Below are positions 1 through 30,803 of a stretch of DNA of 64,000 nt, piece after piece; position 1 is the stretch's first letter, and each line of letters starts with the position of its first letter. Both the position numbers and the translations under genes were made by a program. The notes below the pieces were generated by a model. The model was not told the DNA's origin, did not search any database, and saw only the letters and a program-made list of their open reading frames with translations. Source of the DNA: Batillaria attramentaria (lineage: Eukaryota; Mollusca; Gastropoda; Batillariidae); assembly GCA_018292915.2 (NCBI GenBank), contig JACVVK020000207.1, forward strand, positions 538,501 through 602,500, given 5' to 3'.

Positions 1-1
1 G

Positions 2-17936
<17,935 letters not shown>

Positions 17937-18425
17937 TCCTCCATCCCCTGACTCCACACACCACAACGCTGACGACAACGCCCACACCGACGACGATGAC
18001 AACACACCAACCACACCCGCGACAACCACCACCACCACACCACCGACACCGACAACGACCACTACAACAACGACGACAACATAACCGACACTTCTTCCCC
18101 CTATCCCCCCTTCCCCTCCTTCTTCTTTCTTCTCTTTCTCCTCCCCCGCCTCCCCCGTTACTACCACCACCACGGACACCGACAACGACTTCTAACGGTC
18201 ACTTTCTTTACACGGTTGTTAATATTTCCATCATCCTTTGTTGTTTTCCTGTTTGTTTTCCTTCTGTTGATCCCGCCCATCGTCGTCGCGTTTCCGTCGT
18301 AACGGTTTTTGTCCCTCCGTTGTCGTCGTTGTCGCTCAGTGACACCCCCACGAAAAAAATCATAATTGGTGTTGAAATTTATGTTCGTTCAACTTTCGCA
18401 GTTTTGACTCGAGCAAAACACTAGT
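17937..18425 (+). other. Copy A 3' UTR / 3' flank, conserved in copy B
   Basis: The stop codon is followed by ACC- and ACA-rich sequence, pyrimidine runs and a GTCGTCGTTGTCG stretch. The same text follows the copy B stop up to the window end. No AATAAA is seen close to the stop. A candidate AATAAA at 23329-23334, followed by GT-rich DNA, is far away. Confidence 0.5.
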
Positions 18426-18564
18426 AATTGACGTCATTCTGAGACAGGTTAGTGTATGACGTGTTTATAATCGTGACGCCATTTCGCTTTGGCGTCACAG
18501 ACCGTGTACTTGATTTGTTTGTGTTGAACATCTTGTCAAAGACTGCGGTACTACAGATTCTTTG

Positions 18565-18595
<31 letters not shown>

Positions 18596-18600
18596 TCGTT

Positions 18601-18775
18601 GAGCTGGGGTGGCCGAATGGTAGAGCGTTTGACTTCTAATGCTCGGGTCGTGAGTTCGTATCCCGACTGGGGCCAAATATTTATGCTGGCTTTTTCATCG
18701 TTGCCCCGTCTTTGATATCACCCGTATGTGGTGGAAAAGGACGTTAACCCCCCTAACACCCACCCACCCACTCAC
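18601..18775 (+). mobile_element. tRNA-derived SINE (family 1), plus strand
   Basis: The head resembles a tRNA: box A-like TGGCCGAATGG (18610-18620), an anticodon-arm-like GACTTCTAATGC, and box B-like GAGTTCGTATC (18652-18662). The body reads GCCAAATATTTATGCTGG ... GGAAAAGGACGTTAA and ends in CCCACCCACCCAC. Two minus-strand copies (42940-43116, 48011-48180) share the whole length. The arm spelling TCT would suggest an arginine tRNA ancestor. Confidence 0.85.
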
Positions 18776-19481
18776 CTCTCTCTCTCTCTCTCTCTCTGTT
18801 CCCCGTCCTCTCTCTCTCTGTTTCTCTAACTCTGCTTTCTGTTTTCTTTTTCTTTTACTCTATACTCCGTCCGTCTGTCTCACTCTAATTGTTTCTCTTA
18901 CGTGTATGCGTGCTGTCGTCACGGTTCTTGTTGTATAGGGTTTGTAAGTGTATCCCTCACCCAGTGTTGTTGACGTGGCACCCTCGTCCCTCCCTCCCCC
19001 CTCCCTCTCTCTCTCTCTCTCCAGGCCCTTCTTTCTCTCTGTCTCTCCCGCTCTCTTTCTCTCTGTCTGTCTTTCTCTGTAGATCTCTCCAACCCCCCCC
19101 CCCTCTCTCTCTCTCTCTTTCTCTTTCTCTCTGTCTGTCTTTCTCTAGATCTGTCTCTTTGCATGTTCCCCCTCCTCTCTGTCTGTGTGTATCTCTCTCT
19201 TTGTGTCTGTCTGTGTCTCCCTCTTTGTGTCTGTTTCTCTCTACATCTGTCTGTCTGTCTATGTCCGCCACTGTCTCTATTTTTAACTTTCTCTGTGTGT
19301 GTCTTTTGACTCTCTCTCTCTCTCTCTCTTTGTCTACGTCTGTTATTTGGTCTGTCTGTTTACTTTGTCTGTCTGTCTTTCTGTCTGTCTATCTCTTTGT
19401 CTGTTGTTGTTGTTGTTGTTTTTTCCTGACTCATACTCTGTCTCTCCTTCCCCCTCTGTGACTCTGTTTATGTTTCTCTCG

Positions 19482-19518
<37 letters not shown>

Positions 19519-20037
19519 CCCCTTGCCTGCATGTTTGTCACTCTCTTATTTTCTTGGCTTAGTCTGTCTCTCTCAATCTGTCTTTTTTTCTGTCTGTTCC
19601 CCCTCGTGTCTGTCTTTCTATGTCGGCCTATTTGTCTCTGTCTTTTTGTTGATTTTATAGTTGTTGTTGTTGTTGTTCTTCTTGTTGTTCTTGTTCTTGT
19701 TTTACTTCTGTCGTCTCTTATGCTGTCTACACCACCACCCCCTCCCCTCCCCCCCTACCCACCCAACACACACACAGACACTTCACCCCTCTCTTTGTCC
19801 CTATCTTTCTCTCTTCACTTGCCCGCTGTCCTGTTTGTATCTGTCTGTCTGTCTTTTACCTTGTCTGTCTTACTCTGTCCATCTTTTTTGCCTCTCACGT
19901 GTGTGCGTGCAGTAACGGGCTGTCGTCACGGTGGTTGTTGTCGTGTGGGGGTTGTCAGTGTATCCTTCACCCAGTGTTGCTGATGTTGCCGCGCCTCCCT
20001 CCCCCCCCTCCCCTCCTTCCCCCAACGACCCCAGCAG
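18776..20037. repeat. CT-, C- and GTCTGT-rich low-complexity DNA
   Basis: CTCTCT, CTGTCTGT and C-runs (notably 19480-19517) dominate. Two related islands (about 18903-18970 and 19906-19985) share CTGTCGTCACGGT and GTGTATCC.TCACCCAGTG. Long open frames here are artefacts of the composition. No gene was recognised. Confidence 0.8.
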
Positions 20038-20111
20038 TTCGCACGACACCAGTCTCTCCAGTCCCACACATCAGACAGGCCTGTGTCACGTGTGGACAAT
20101 ATTGTGTATAG
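20038..20111 (+). CDS. Tentative terminal exon ending ACVTCGQYCV
   Basis: After a long pyrimidine tract and CCAGCAG, a frame reads RTTPVSPVPHIRQACVTCGQ then YCV and TAG. The CxxC..C content recalls the TCQVCG ending of the knuckle exon. It could be an alternative 3' exon of copy A. No upstream donor was identified, so it may be chance. Confidence 0.25.
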
Positions 20112-20269
20112 TTACCTGAAGGCCGTTATCTGACATGTCGTGTTGTCTTTAGTTGTAGCTATAGCGTTTCCTGCCTTCACACTTGTACAGTGCTTGCTAC
20201 ATTGTGAATATGCATTTTATGGATCACGTGACTGCATGGGGCAGTACCAGGCCAGTGGTATGATGAAGA

Positions 20270-21191
20270 CGGGATGTATTAAATTTTGTCTGATCCATCA
20301 CTGTTGTTTTCCTGATGTATTGTGTATAAATCTATTAAATGGCCGTATAAATATTGGTTTTATTTGTCTGATTCATAGCTGTTGTTTTGTTCTTGTATTG
20401 TGTAATCTGTGTGCATGAACATTGTTTTATTTGTCTGAGTCGTAACTGTTGTTTTCTTTATGTATTGTGTAATCTGTGTGCATGAACATTGTTTTTATTT
20501 GTTTGAGTCGTAACTGTTGTTTTCTTTATGTATTGTGTAATCTGTGTGCATGAACATTGTTTTATTTGTCTGAGTCGTAACTGTTGTTTTCTTTATGTAT
20601 TGTGTAATCTGTGTGCATGAACATTGTTTTTATTTGTCTGAGTCGTAACTGTTGTTTTCTTTATGTATTGTGTAATCTGTGTGCATGAACATTGTTTTTT
20701 ATTTGTCTGAGTCGTAACTGTTGTTTTCTTTATGTATTGTGTAATCTGTGTGCATGAACATTGTTTTTATTTGTTTGAGTCGTAACTGTTGTTTTCTTTA
20801 TGTATTGTGTAATCTGTGTGCATGAACATTGTTTTTATTTGTCTGAGTCGTAACTGTTGTTTTCTTTATGTATTGTGTAATCTGTGTGCATGAACATTGT
20901 TTTTATTTGTCTGAGTCGTAACTGTTGTTTTCTTTATGTATTGTGTAATCTGTGTGCATGAACATTGTTTTTATTTGTCTGAGTCGTAACTGTTGTTTTA
21001 TGTATGTATTATTGTCCAATCTTGTTGTGTGAACATTGCTTTTATTTGTCTCTCTTTCTCTACCCTCCCTCCTGTCTGCCTGCGTGTATCTCTACGTCAG
21101 TATTTGTATGTCTGTCTGCTGGTTTCTTTGTTCTTGTTTTCTCTGTCCCTCTCTTACTCCATCTGTTACCCCCCCCCCCCCCCCCCCCCCG

Positions 21192-21224
<33 letters not shown>

Positions 21225-22340
21225 GTTCCCCCTCCTCTCTGTTTCCCTGTGTGTCTCTAACGGTCTGTCTGTCTATCTTTCTATGTCTGTTTGTATTTTC
21301 TTTATTTTTATTTTCTCTGTCTGTCTTATTGCAGGTCCCCCACCCCCACCCCCTTCTCTCTCTCTCTCTCTTACTTCCTTTGACTTCGTCGTTCTCTCTC
21401 AATCCTATCTTTCTGCCCCCCCCCCCCCTCCCCTACTTGTGAATACATGAATGTTGATTATGATAAAATTGAGTAGTGGAAACTGTAAATTGGTAACTAA
21501 ATATTGAGCTGTCTGGTGAACACGGGATGTATTGTATTTGTCTGATTCATGTCTTGTCATGATGTATTGTGTAAACTGTGTGTATCAACATCAGTTTTAT
21601 TTGTCACGTGACTAGCCAAGATGTCGGCTAGACGTATGCGTTTGTTGCTGGCGGACATTTCAGTGCTTTAGTGCAGTCAGCCGGCCGGACACCTTCTAAA
21701 AATCTGCCACAGTACTGAGGTTTGGTCTCTTAGATTGTGTGGTGGTGTTTTTTGGAGGCTTCAAGTGGGTATTCTTCGTATTTTCTTCATCTTTTCATCA
21801 CTGAACCGGTGCTCACCGTGAGCCCTCATGTGCTGTGACCTGTGGACCGGTGTGTAGTGACAGACAGTGGACCAGCTGGTAAATGAGCCGCTATTTCTTC
21901 AAACCATGGAGCCGAGAGTTCTACCGGTGTTCGTGATGAACAATCAGCTGCCTGCTGTAATTCGGCTGTAATCTGGTTTAATTTACTTGTCTAATTCATA
22001 ACTGTTGTTTTCCTGATGTATTGTGTAACCTCGCCGTAGAAACATTGATTTTATTTGTCTGATTCATAACTGTTTTTTTTTTTTCTTCTAACTAATGTAT
22101 TGTGTAATCTGGTTGTACTCATGAACACTGGCTGTAACATTCATAATTGTTGTTTTCGTAACTCTTTGATCACCGGTTTTGTTGTCTAATTCATAACTGC
22201 TGTTTGCCTAATGTATTGTGTAACCTGGCTGCATAAACATTGCTTTTATTTGTCTGATTCATAACTGTTTTTTTCCCTTACAAATGTTTTCTGTAATCTG
22301 GCTGTACTCATAAACCCCGGCTGTAAAATTCATAATTGTT
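20270..22340. repeat. Field of diverged 68-bp repeats
   Basis: The phrase TTATTTGTCTGATTCATAAC followed by TGTTGTTTTC and TGTATTGTGTAA recurs irregularly around the homogeneous array. The segment 21610-21960 between repeats is unrelated and unrecognised. Repeat-poor AT-rich DNA continues to about 23340. Confidence 0.7.
20393..21000. repeat. 68-bp minisatellite, about 9 near-identical units
   Basis: GTGCATGAACATTG recurs at about 20411, 20479, 20546, 20614, 20682, 20751, 20819, 20887 and 20955. Units differ mainly in T-run length, so the array is young compared with the diverged relatives around it. Confidence 0.95.
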
Positions 22341-22517
22341 TTCGTAACTCTTCAATCAATGGCTTCTTGGGTTTTGTTGTTGTTGTTGTTGTTTTTGGTC
22401 TAATTCATAACTATTTTTAGCATATCATGTCAAATGTGTGGTTGTATCACAGCATTTGTATTGTCTAATTTAAAACTGCTGTCTTTGTCTCTGTTTTCCC
22501 CGTCTGTGTGTTTGTCC

Positions 22518-22519
<2 letters not shown>

Positions 22520-22602
<83 letters not shown>

Positions 22603-22603
22603 C
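22520..22603. repeat. (GT)n(CT)n microsatellite
   Basis: A GT array of about 55 bp passes into a CT array of about 25 bp. Confidence 0.9.
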
Positions 22604-23372
22604 CACCCCCACTCCCCAACTCCGGCACTTCTTGTTGTCTAATTTGTAACTTTTATGTCTAATGTATGTTGTTAATGTTTGACTTTATACACAGCAATTT
22701 GTGTTTAAGACCGCTGTTTATCTAACGTTGTGAATTCATGCTTTTATTTGTCTAAATCATAACTGTTGTATTCTGTTATTGCTTGCAATCTGACTGTATG
22801 TACATCAGTCTTATTTGTCTGATTTAATGAACTGCTGTTTTTCTATCTGTATAGACACCGGGTGTTATTTGTCTAATTCATTGCTGTTGGTTTTCAAACT
22901 GTATGGTGCAAGGGACGTAATCTGGCAGTGTGAACATCGGGTTGTCTGGTTTGAAACTGTGTTGCGTTACAACCTGTGTTGAAGAGCAGGTAACCTAGCT
23001 GTAAATTTGATATGTTTTACTATTTTACATGCATTGTGTGTTTGTGGGAAGTCTTGCATATCGGAATCTACTGACTGAACAAAGCTTAAATGTTTCTCTG
23101 GTATAATCCTTTTTCCAATGGTATTCAACTATGAATATAAAACTCTAAAACATGTTAAAGTCTGTTTCACCAGTGCCATAATTATTGTCTATGGACTTCT
23201 ACTGTATGCAGTTTTTATTAGTTTTGAATTTCTGATCATACTGCAGTATATTTTTGTTGTTGTTCTTGGTATGTGTTGCGATCACCAGCATAGATCTTTT
23301 TTTACAGTGTAATTGGGGTTCTTCTGTAAATAAACATTCTGCTGGTACAAGTCTGTGCTTGTGTGTATGGCT

Positions 23373-23435
<63 letters not shown>

Positions 23436-23772
23436 TATACCTCTCAAGAAAATAATCTGTACAAGTAGCTAGACACCTGCCGGCTTAACAGGCTAATGGC
23501 ATCATCAGAGACTGCTTTAAGGACAAGGGAAACTGCATGTCCATTCTGTGGGCTTACTCCCTGTAGAAGTGGGGCAACACCCTTATCAGCACATCAGTAT
23601 CAGAAGAACAAGAGCACACACGCCCCGTCCTCTATTTTCACTACCGTCCTGCACATGGGACACATCCAGCTTAGGAGAGCCGGGTGTGTGTGTGTGTGTG
23701 GGGGGGGGGGTCACTTCTGTGGCTCACCTTGTAAATCTGTGCGTGCGCGTGCGCGCGCGCGCGTGTGTGTGT

Positions 23773-23804
<32 letters not shown>

Positions 23805-23805
23805 T
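23373..23805. repeat. GT/GA arrays flanking a short unrecognised segment
   Basis: (GT)n(GA)n at 23373-23432 and (GCGT)n(GT)n at 23740-23803 flank a segment with a 60-codon frame containing CPFCGLTPC. That frame continues into repeat and has no recognised relative. Confidence 0.6.
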
Positions 23806-24076
23806 AAACGGAAGCCCTCCTTGTTGTGTGACCGCTAAATGTTAGTTGCCAAGCTGCGCGTTGCGGTGGTTGAGAAATCCACTGAGCCATCAGGGCTGAT
23901 CGGCTTTATGAAGATTGGAGATACCCCGTTTCCCGAAAAGGCCGGGTGTATGACCTCACGTAATTTGCGTGAAGCCCGCCCCCCACCTGAATCAGGATGT
24001 GTGTACCTCCATTTGCTTTTTCCTTGGACGGTCTCAGATGGTCACACGCACCTGTCTCGCGACAACATCTAGCCAG

Positions 24077-24485
24077 TTAACCCATTCGCCACCACGATCC
24101 CATATTTGGGATCGTACATGTAAACCTCAGCCGTATAAATCTTTGCCTTCCACGCTACTGCGATTCCTCATTATCAATTCTAGGGAGATCACAGAAGATG
24201 CTGAAAGTCTTCGGAGACTTGTTAGACTTAAAAGATTGTTTTAGGCGACAGCCATTTGCAATACTACGTGTTTTTTGCTTCAACCAAGGAAACATCAAGA
24301 AGATAAGCAAACAACATTTTCCCTATTTACTTTTGTGATGTACTATAATAATGAAAAAGAAAGGCTATTATATCATCTAAAATTGCGTCTCAGTTTTTGG
24401 AAACTTTTTTATTTTTTTTTTTGTCGGACAGGTGCTAGAAGTTTGATCCTATATATGGGATCGTGGTAGCGAGAGGGTAGGGGTT
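24077..24485 (+). mobile_element. piggyBac-family remnant with TTAA end and palindromes
   Basis: It begins TTAACCCATTCGCCACCACG and carries GATCCCATATTTGGGATCG at about 24099. Near its right side lies GATCCTATATATGGGATCG followed by GAGAGGGTAGGGGTTTTT, as in the larger elements at 42836 and 31677. No TTAA is seen at the right end and there is no coding sequence. Confidence 0.55.
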
Positions 24486-24637
24486 TTTACCATTGTTTTT
24501 TTTTTTGTTTTTTTTTGTTTGTTTTGTTTTTTTGAGTCATCACAGATACATTTATTTCAAACATGAGGTCATCTCTAAAGACATTGCAAGTATGGAAGAT
24601 GAAACCATAGACAAAGACATCAACAGTATAAATGCTT

Positions 24638-25994
24638 TTTGGCTCACTTGTGTAACAAAGTGAGTCTATGTAATAACCCTCCGTCGTCTGTCTGTCTGTG
24701 TGTCTGTCTGTGTGTCCGCAGTAAACCATAACATTGGCATTTTCTCAGAATCTACAAACAGCAGAGGCACCAAAAGTGGCATGCAGATAGACAGCCGTAA
24801 GGCCTTTCAAATCATACCACATTGATTGACCTTGACCCAAGGTCAAGGCCACTAAAGCTGTCTGTTTGGAAATATTACATTGGCAATTTCTCAGAATCTA
24901 AGAAATCCAGCGACATCAAACTTTGCATGGTGATAGACATTGACAACACCTTTACTGACATACCTATATTCAGTGACTCTGAGTCAAGGTCAAGGCCGTA
25001 CAAGCTGTTTTGCGGAAAACCTTCCAAAACCTTAACATTGGCATTTTCTAAGAAACAATGAAAAGCAGAGGTATCAAACATGGTTTGCTGATAGACAGTC
25101 ATAAGCCCTTTCAAAACATATCATACTGATTGACCTTGACCCAAGGTCAAGGTCACTAAAGCTGTCTGTTTGGAACTTTTGCATTGGCATTTTCTCAGAA
25201 TCCAGAAAAGCAAGAGACGTCAAACTTTGCATGATTATGGACATTGACAACACCTTTACAGACATACCTGAATTCAGTGACTTTGAGTCAAGGTCAAGGC
25301 CACACAAGCTGTTCGTAGAAAACCTTCCAAAACCTTAACATTGGCATTTTCTTAGAACCAGTAAACAGCAGAAAAACCAAACGTGGCTTGCTGATAGACA
25401 GCAGTAAGACCTCCCAATACATACCATTTTGAGTGACCTTGACTAAAGGTCAAGGTCATTAAAGCTGTCTCATTGGAAATTTAAAATTGCCATTTTCTCA
25501 GAATCGCATGGTGATAGGCATCGACAAATCCTGTACTGGCATACTTGTAGTCAATTTTCTTGAGTAAGATCAAGGCCATTCAAGACCTTTTGCGGAAACT
25601 TGAACGTTAGCATTTTCTTGGAAACAACAAACAGCAGAAGCACAATACAAGGCACAATGAGAGACAGAAATGAGACCTATGCAGACATACCCTTTTGAAT
25701 GACCTTGACTCAAGGTCAAGGTCATTACAGCTGTCTCTTGTGAAATTTTACATTACCATTTGTAAGGAAACTACAAAACTAGAACTATCAAAATTGGCAT
25801 AATGATAGTCATTGATAAGCACTTACAGATCTGTGACCTTGACCCAAGGTCAAGGTCATACAAGCTGTCCTGGGAAAACTGTTATATTGCCATTTTCCGT
25901 TTTCTTAGAAACTATGAACACAAGAGACACCTTACTTCAGGATAGATAGTGATAAGAGTTTTACAAGCACACTCTTTTGAATGACCTTGACCCA
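24638..25994 (+). repeat. TCAAGGTCA dispersed repeat, about 8 monomers of about 145 bp
   Basis: It begins TTGGCTCACTTGTGTAACAA and GTGAGTCTATGTAATAACCC, then a GTCTGTCTGTGTG tract. Monomers follow, each with a TCAAGGTCAAGGYCA core, AACATTGGCATTTTCTCAG and GATAGACA. Cores lie near 24841, 24986, 25144, 25290, 25448, 25567, 25710, 25842 and 25985. The right end is cut by the LINE at about 25995. The inverted relative at 35788-36948 is complete. Confidence 0.85.
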
Positions 25995-28800
25995 TGTTAT
26001 TAGCATGTGTGCATTTATTGTTCATGAGTGTTTGCAATGTTTTCCAAAATGTCTGCACGTGATGGCACTTGACAAAGAGGTGCTCTAGTGTTTCTTTTTC
26101 TTGTCCGCATAAACTATACACGTCGCTACTGAGGACTTTCATTTGTTTTAGTGTAATATTAATTTAATTTTGTTGCTAGTTCCCTGTGCACTAATCCAAT
26201 CTGGAACCATTTAAGTTTTATTTTTTAATTTTGTTTATTCTTAAGAAAACTTTATCCCAACATGTCTGCATTTGAATCTTTTCAGACCATTTTTGGCAAC
26301 AGTTTGGTCTAAGTTCATTACTATGCAAAACTTCATAATACTGTTTTGAGCCTTTTCCGTCAACACACCCCATGTATCCAAGAAAATCACTATCTATATC
26401 ATATTTCTGTTTAAACTCCATATATGACAAGAATCTTTCATTTTCTTTCACCAAGCTACCGATGCAGCAAACATTTTTCTTAACCCATTTGTCATATATG
26501 ACAACATTGTTTCCAATTTTTATATTCTCATTATAGAGCAATGGTTCGGCTAACAACTGCTCTGCAGTATCTATACTTACTTTTCTTTTAAATTCCTTAT
26601 TTGACAGAAACACATCTTTCCAAAATTATTCGTAGTATTTGGGAGGTCTCCTCCGAACTGTTGGAAGTTTGCTATTGCAGGCGAATATGTATTAACTATA
26701 TGTGTCCACCTGGGATTACTGTCTCGAAGTTTTCTTATCCAGGTCAGTTTCAGGGCAGCGATGAGGTGATTAATATATGGCACACCGATACCACCATTGG
26801 CTATATTTTTTGTTGCAATTTTTCTTTTTATTCTATCTGGTTTTTTTGTTACATACAAATTGGTATACTAGTATTTGCAATTGTGTTATTTTATCATCTG
26901 GTGGATTAGGCAACAACATCCACAGATAAATAAGTTTTGATAGTACTAGGGATTTCAGGACAGCTACCCTTCCAATTGGAGTCAGTGTTCTTTTCATCAA
27001 AACTTTAAGCAAAAAAACAATTTCATCAAATTTTTCATTGTACAGTGAAGTCCGGCTGTAGTGATAGACCCATGTAGTGATAGTCCGGCTGTAGTAATAG
27101 AATTTCTTGGTCCCGGTCCCAGTTGTTCGTGTTCTTTGTTAACTTAGTCCGGTTGTAGTGATATTTTTCAGGCCGGATATAGTGATAGTCCGCTTGTAGT
27201 GATACTATTTTCAAGTCCCGGGGAAGCTAAAGTCCGGCTGTAGTGATAATGTTCGAGAGTAATCTCCCTTTACCAAAATGGCGTCCGGATGTAGTGATAA
27301 AACCTACAAAAATATCACTATATAGTATAACCGGACATCCGGATGTAGTAATAGTCCGGATGTAGTGATAAAAAAATTTGGTCCCGAGGGCTATCACTAC
27401 ATCCGGACTTCACTGTAGTTTAATTTTTGACAATCTTTCAAGTTGTTCGTAAACCAAATTCCAAGAATCTTAAATTTTGAGGAGTTCCATTTGATTTTCA
27501 ATTCCGGTTTGAATTTTACATCTGAGTTACATTTGCTTCTTAACCATATTGCTTCAGTCTTGTCAAAGTTTATTTTTAGCCAAGATACTTTTTCAAACTT
27601 CTCTAGTGTATTGAAAGTGAGTTCAAAAGAATTTCTATCACCTTCAAGTAGCATCTGTGTGTCGTCAGCAAACCGTGATATCTTATGTTCAGTTCCGCCA
27701 ATATTTATGCCCTTTATATCATGATTACTTCGGATCATATTCGCTAGTATTTCTGCACAAAGAATGAACAAGTACGCCGAAACCGGATCGCCCTGTCTGC
27801 AGCCGCGGCTGGTTTTAAACCAAGAAGTAACCTGACCATTTACAATAACGGCTGATTTTAAATTTGTGTAAAAAACAGTTATCCATTTGCAAATATCTGG
27901 CCCAAATCCAAATGCTTTTAACACTTTATGCATAAATATCCAGTCTGAAGAATCGAACGCTTTCTCAAAATCTATTGATAATAGCAGCCCTGGTTGTCTA
28001 TGTATGTGTAGATAATCAATCAAATCATACAACAATCTGATATTGTTTCCGATACATCTTCCAGCAATAAATCCTGACTGATCCTCGGTGATAAGTTTTG
28101 GTAAGACTGATTTGATTCGGGAAGCTATGCATGATGAGCCAATTTTGTAGACAGTGTTTAGGAGAGTGATTGGTCGCCAGTTCTTAAGAAATTCTCTGGG
28201 TTTATCCCCTTTCGGTAGACTGGTTATTATTCCCTCTCTGTGCGATGGAGACATTTCACCTTTCCGGAAACCTTCATTAATTGCTCTAACAACAAATCTG
28301 CCAATTTTATTCCAAAAGAAGTTTAAAAAATTCTGCAGGAAATCCATCTGTTCCAGGGCTTTTTCCATTTTTCATTTTCTTTAGTGCATTTGCAGCTTCT
28401 TCAAGGGTAATTTCACCTTCAAGTGTTTTTTTTTTTTTTTAGGCTTCATCTAGATTAACATTTTAGTGTAGGCAGTTGGTTGACAAGTTAAAAAATATCA
28501 CATTCTTCTGTATCTTTTGCCTCATATAGTTTCTCATAAAACTTTCCAGTCTCTAAGACTATATCTTTAGTAGTGTTTAAAATGCGTCCATCATCACGTG
28601 TAAGCTTTGACATTGTTTACTAGTATAGTTTCTGTTTTCCAGTCCGCAGAAGTAATTATTTCTCCTTCTGCAACCCATCGCGCTTTTGAGCGCAATAGTA
28701 CCCCTTCCATTCGCTTTTCTCTTATCTGAATCAATTCTTCTTCTATATTTGTAAGTTTTTCTTCCTCATCCACTGTTTTATTTAGCTTGTGTTCCAAAAA
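25995..28800 (-). pseudogene. Broken LINE ORF2 reverse transcriptase
   Basis: Fragments lie in several frames. The longest, from 28368 down to the transposon at 27415, has NWRPITLLNTVYKI, LLLSIDFEKAFDS (motif A), SRGCRQGDPVSAYLF (motif B) and KISRFADDTQMLL (motif C). A frameshift at about 28335 separates it from the upstream KNGKSPGTDGFPAEF segment. Left of the transposon, frames at 26577-26858, 26218-26613 and 25995-26142 continue the C-terminal half. Confidence 0.82.
27043..27415. mobile_element. TA-flanked MITE of the CAGTGAAGTCCGG family
   Basis: Both ends and the TA target match element 3 at 16069-17016, but most of the interior is deleted, leaving 373 bp. It interrupts the LINE reverse transcriptase, so it is younger than that LINE. 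It contains TATCACTACATCCGGA-type repeats only. Confidence 0.88.
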
Positions 28801-29096
28801 TTGGATGTCTGTTTCTAGTCTTTTTATGTTGTTTCCATAGTAATGGAAACAACATAATAGGACGGGCTAAAATTTCCACGTTCATAGGCAAGCATCTGTG
28901 GTACAAACGCACGTCACTGCCGATCTCCCGCAGAGACGATTTTGCAAGTGTAACTCTGACAATGACGTAAGAAGCGTGCGACTCCGATGCTGACGCGTAT
29001 GATGTTCTGAACCCACTTCTCCTCTTCAGTGAGTGCCGTCTGTGCGGATGTGTGTGCGGCTGTGCGGCTGTGCGGCTGTGTGTGTGTGAATTGTGT

Positions 29097-29700
29097 CCAG
29101 GCCCGTTTCTTCGAAAATACTCAACCGAATGGCTTCAAATTTGGGGTATCCAAATATATCAAAATGTTACATTAGACGATTCAAGCGTGTGATGATTGCT
29201 TACGTGATTTGGGAGTTATCGCCCTTTTGAGACAAGTTGGTTGTCTTTCGTGTACAGGCGTAATATTTATTTAAATCACTCAATTTTTTGGCAGTAGATA
29301 GCTTGAATACGGACTCTGAACAGAGTCACTACTAGAAAATGGTCGCTCTTATAGTTTTCATGTAAACCGAGCCTGAGTTGACATTGCATGTGAACCCAGT
29401 TCAGATGCCTATTTCTCCGAAAATACTGAACCGATCGATTTCAAATTTGGGGTTTCTAAATGAATCAAGATTGTTGAATAGAAGGCCCGATCCAGGTACG
29501 ATTGCACACATGATTTGCGAGTTATCGCCCTTTTCAGAAAAAGTGGCTTTCTGGCGTTTAAAGGCGTAATATTTACCTAAACCACTCCATTTTTTGGACA
29601 TAGATAGCATGAATACGGACTCTCAACTAAGTGAATTTTGGAGGTTGTCGCTTTTATACTTTTGGCGTAAGCCGTACCTGATAAAAGTGCTGGTGAACAC
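29097..29700. repeat. Diverged tandem duplication, 2 units of about 304 bp
   Basis: Both units carry CGAAAATACT.AACCGA, TTTCAAATTTGGGGT, GAGTTATCGCCCTTTT, AGGCGTAATATTTA and GAATACGGACTCT in the same order, starting at about 29097 and 29401. Divergence is clear by eye, so the duplication is old. Confidence 0.8.
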
Positions 29701-30253
29701 ACTTTAGATCTCAAAATCGCTCCTACTATACATAGATAATGAGCCTGGGGTGCCATAAAAAATATACAAAAAAATTAGAAAAATTCACTGCAGCCGTTAT
29801 CGTCAGTTGACTCGAAAATTTGTACTCACAGCACATTTCCTCTGCAAGCCACACGCCTCACAAACATCGAAGAAGAGACGCACGCGCACTGACGTAAAGT
29901 AAGTGCGTCATGTTTGATTGACGTGATGCTGTTTTTTCTTGGGGGTGTCTCGCCACTTTCTTTCGGAATTCCTCTGTTTGGAGACGTGGTGTTGTATTTT
30001 ACTTATGCTATGTCGCCATCATCGTGCACTCGCAGAGATGATACGGGATACACCAGACTACAACTTACTGGAAGGCTCGAAATCTCTCCAAGGTGACGTA
30101 ATCTACTGACGTTACTGCACCAGCATGTTCTGGGATGGTCTAGAAATTATTTTGCATCGAAATGCAGTATCTTTTCGCAAGAGTCTCTACAACTTGACAT
30201 GTGGAAAGCGGGAATTTCAGTGGGTTTCGTTTTTGCCACTGACTCACACTCAG

Positions 30254-30760
30254 AAGCATAATGCAAAGATCTTGGAAACATAAAGATAGTTCACTTACCT
30301 CCCTTTGAGGGACAACGCGTAAGAGTTGTCTGCGCGCATCCCGCAGATCTACGCAGTTGTTTGACCCAACCCTACACTAGCCGCCGTAAAACATTTTAAG
30401 AAAATAAACAAAAACGAAGATGTCAGCGACTGACAGGTGGTCTCCCCCCATATATTTCGCATGTGTTTTAGGCCTATGGAAAACATAAGTACTCTCAAAG
30501 TTCCGGAGGACGAACGAAAGATCTAGTTTGGCTTTCACTGCTGTACGTAGGCTACGCAGTGCATTTCGTTCGATGTGTTCAAGTAAAACTAGTACGGAAC
30601 ACAGAAAGATCGAATGTGCGAGAGATCCAAAGATGGACGCATCCGCTGAATACTTCCTGCTAACTCAGCATTAATCATATCTGCGACCGACGATCCAGCA
30701 GATTCTATGTTGTGATATGGTTTTACAATGGTTAGAATGAAGTTCAGCCGGATGATTTTG

Positions 30761-30803
<43 letters not shown>

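Larger units (their letters stand above)
25995..28825 (-). mobile_element. L1/Tx1-type LINE, decayed, interrupted by a TA-element
   Basis: The minus-strand element inserted into the TCAAGGTCA repeat. It covers a linker segment (QIREKRMEGVLLRSKARWVA), reverse transcriptase, an RT-associated region (NIANGGIGVPYINHLIAALK) and a C-terminal zinc-binding segment (CGQEKETLEHLFVKC), the order found in L1/Tx1 ORF2 proteins. Several frameshifts and a transposon insertion (27043-27415) show that it is inactive. Confidence 0.82.

Noticed and set aside
18601..18675. A functional tRNA gene
   Set aside because: The cloverleaf is imperfect and the same head recurs at 42940 and 48011 with an identical body, so it is a SINE.
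18889..19983. Long Ser/Leu/Pro-rich frames
   Set aside because: CT- and C-rich low-complexity DNA gives these by composition. No splice or domain evidence supports them.
20393..21000. Possible CRISPR-like array
   Set aside because: Units abut without unique spacers, and the context is eukaryotic.
23496..23807. Small protein starting MASSETALRTRETACPFCG
   Set aside because: It runs into a microsatellite and has no relative, splice support or start context beyond an ATG.
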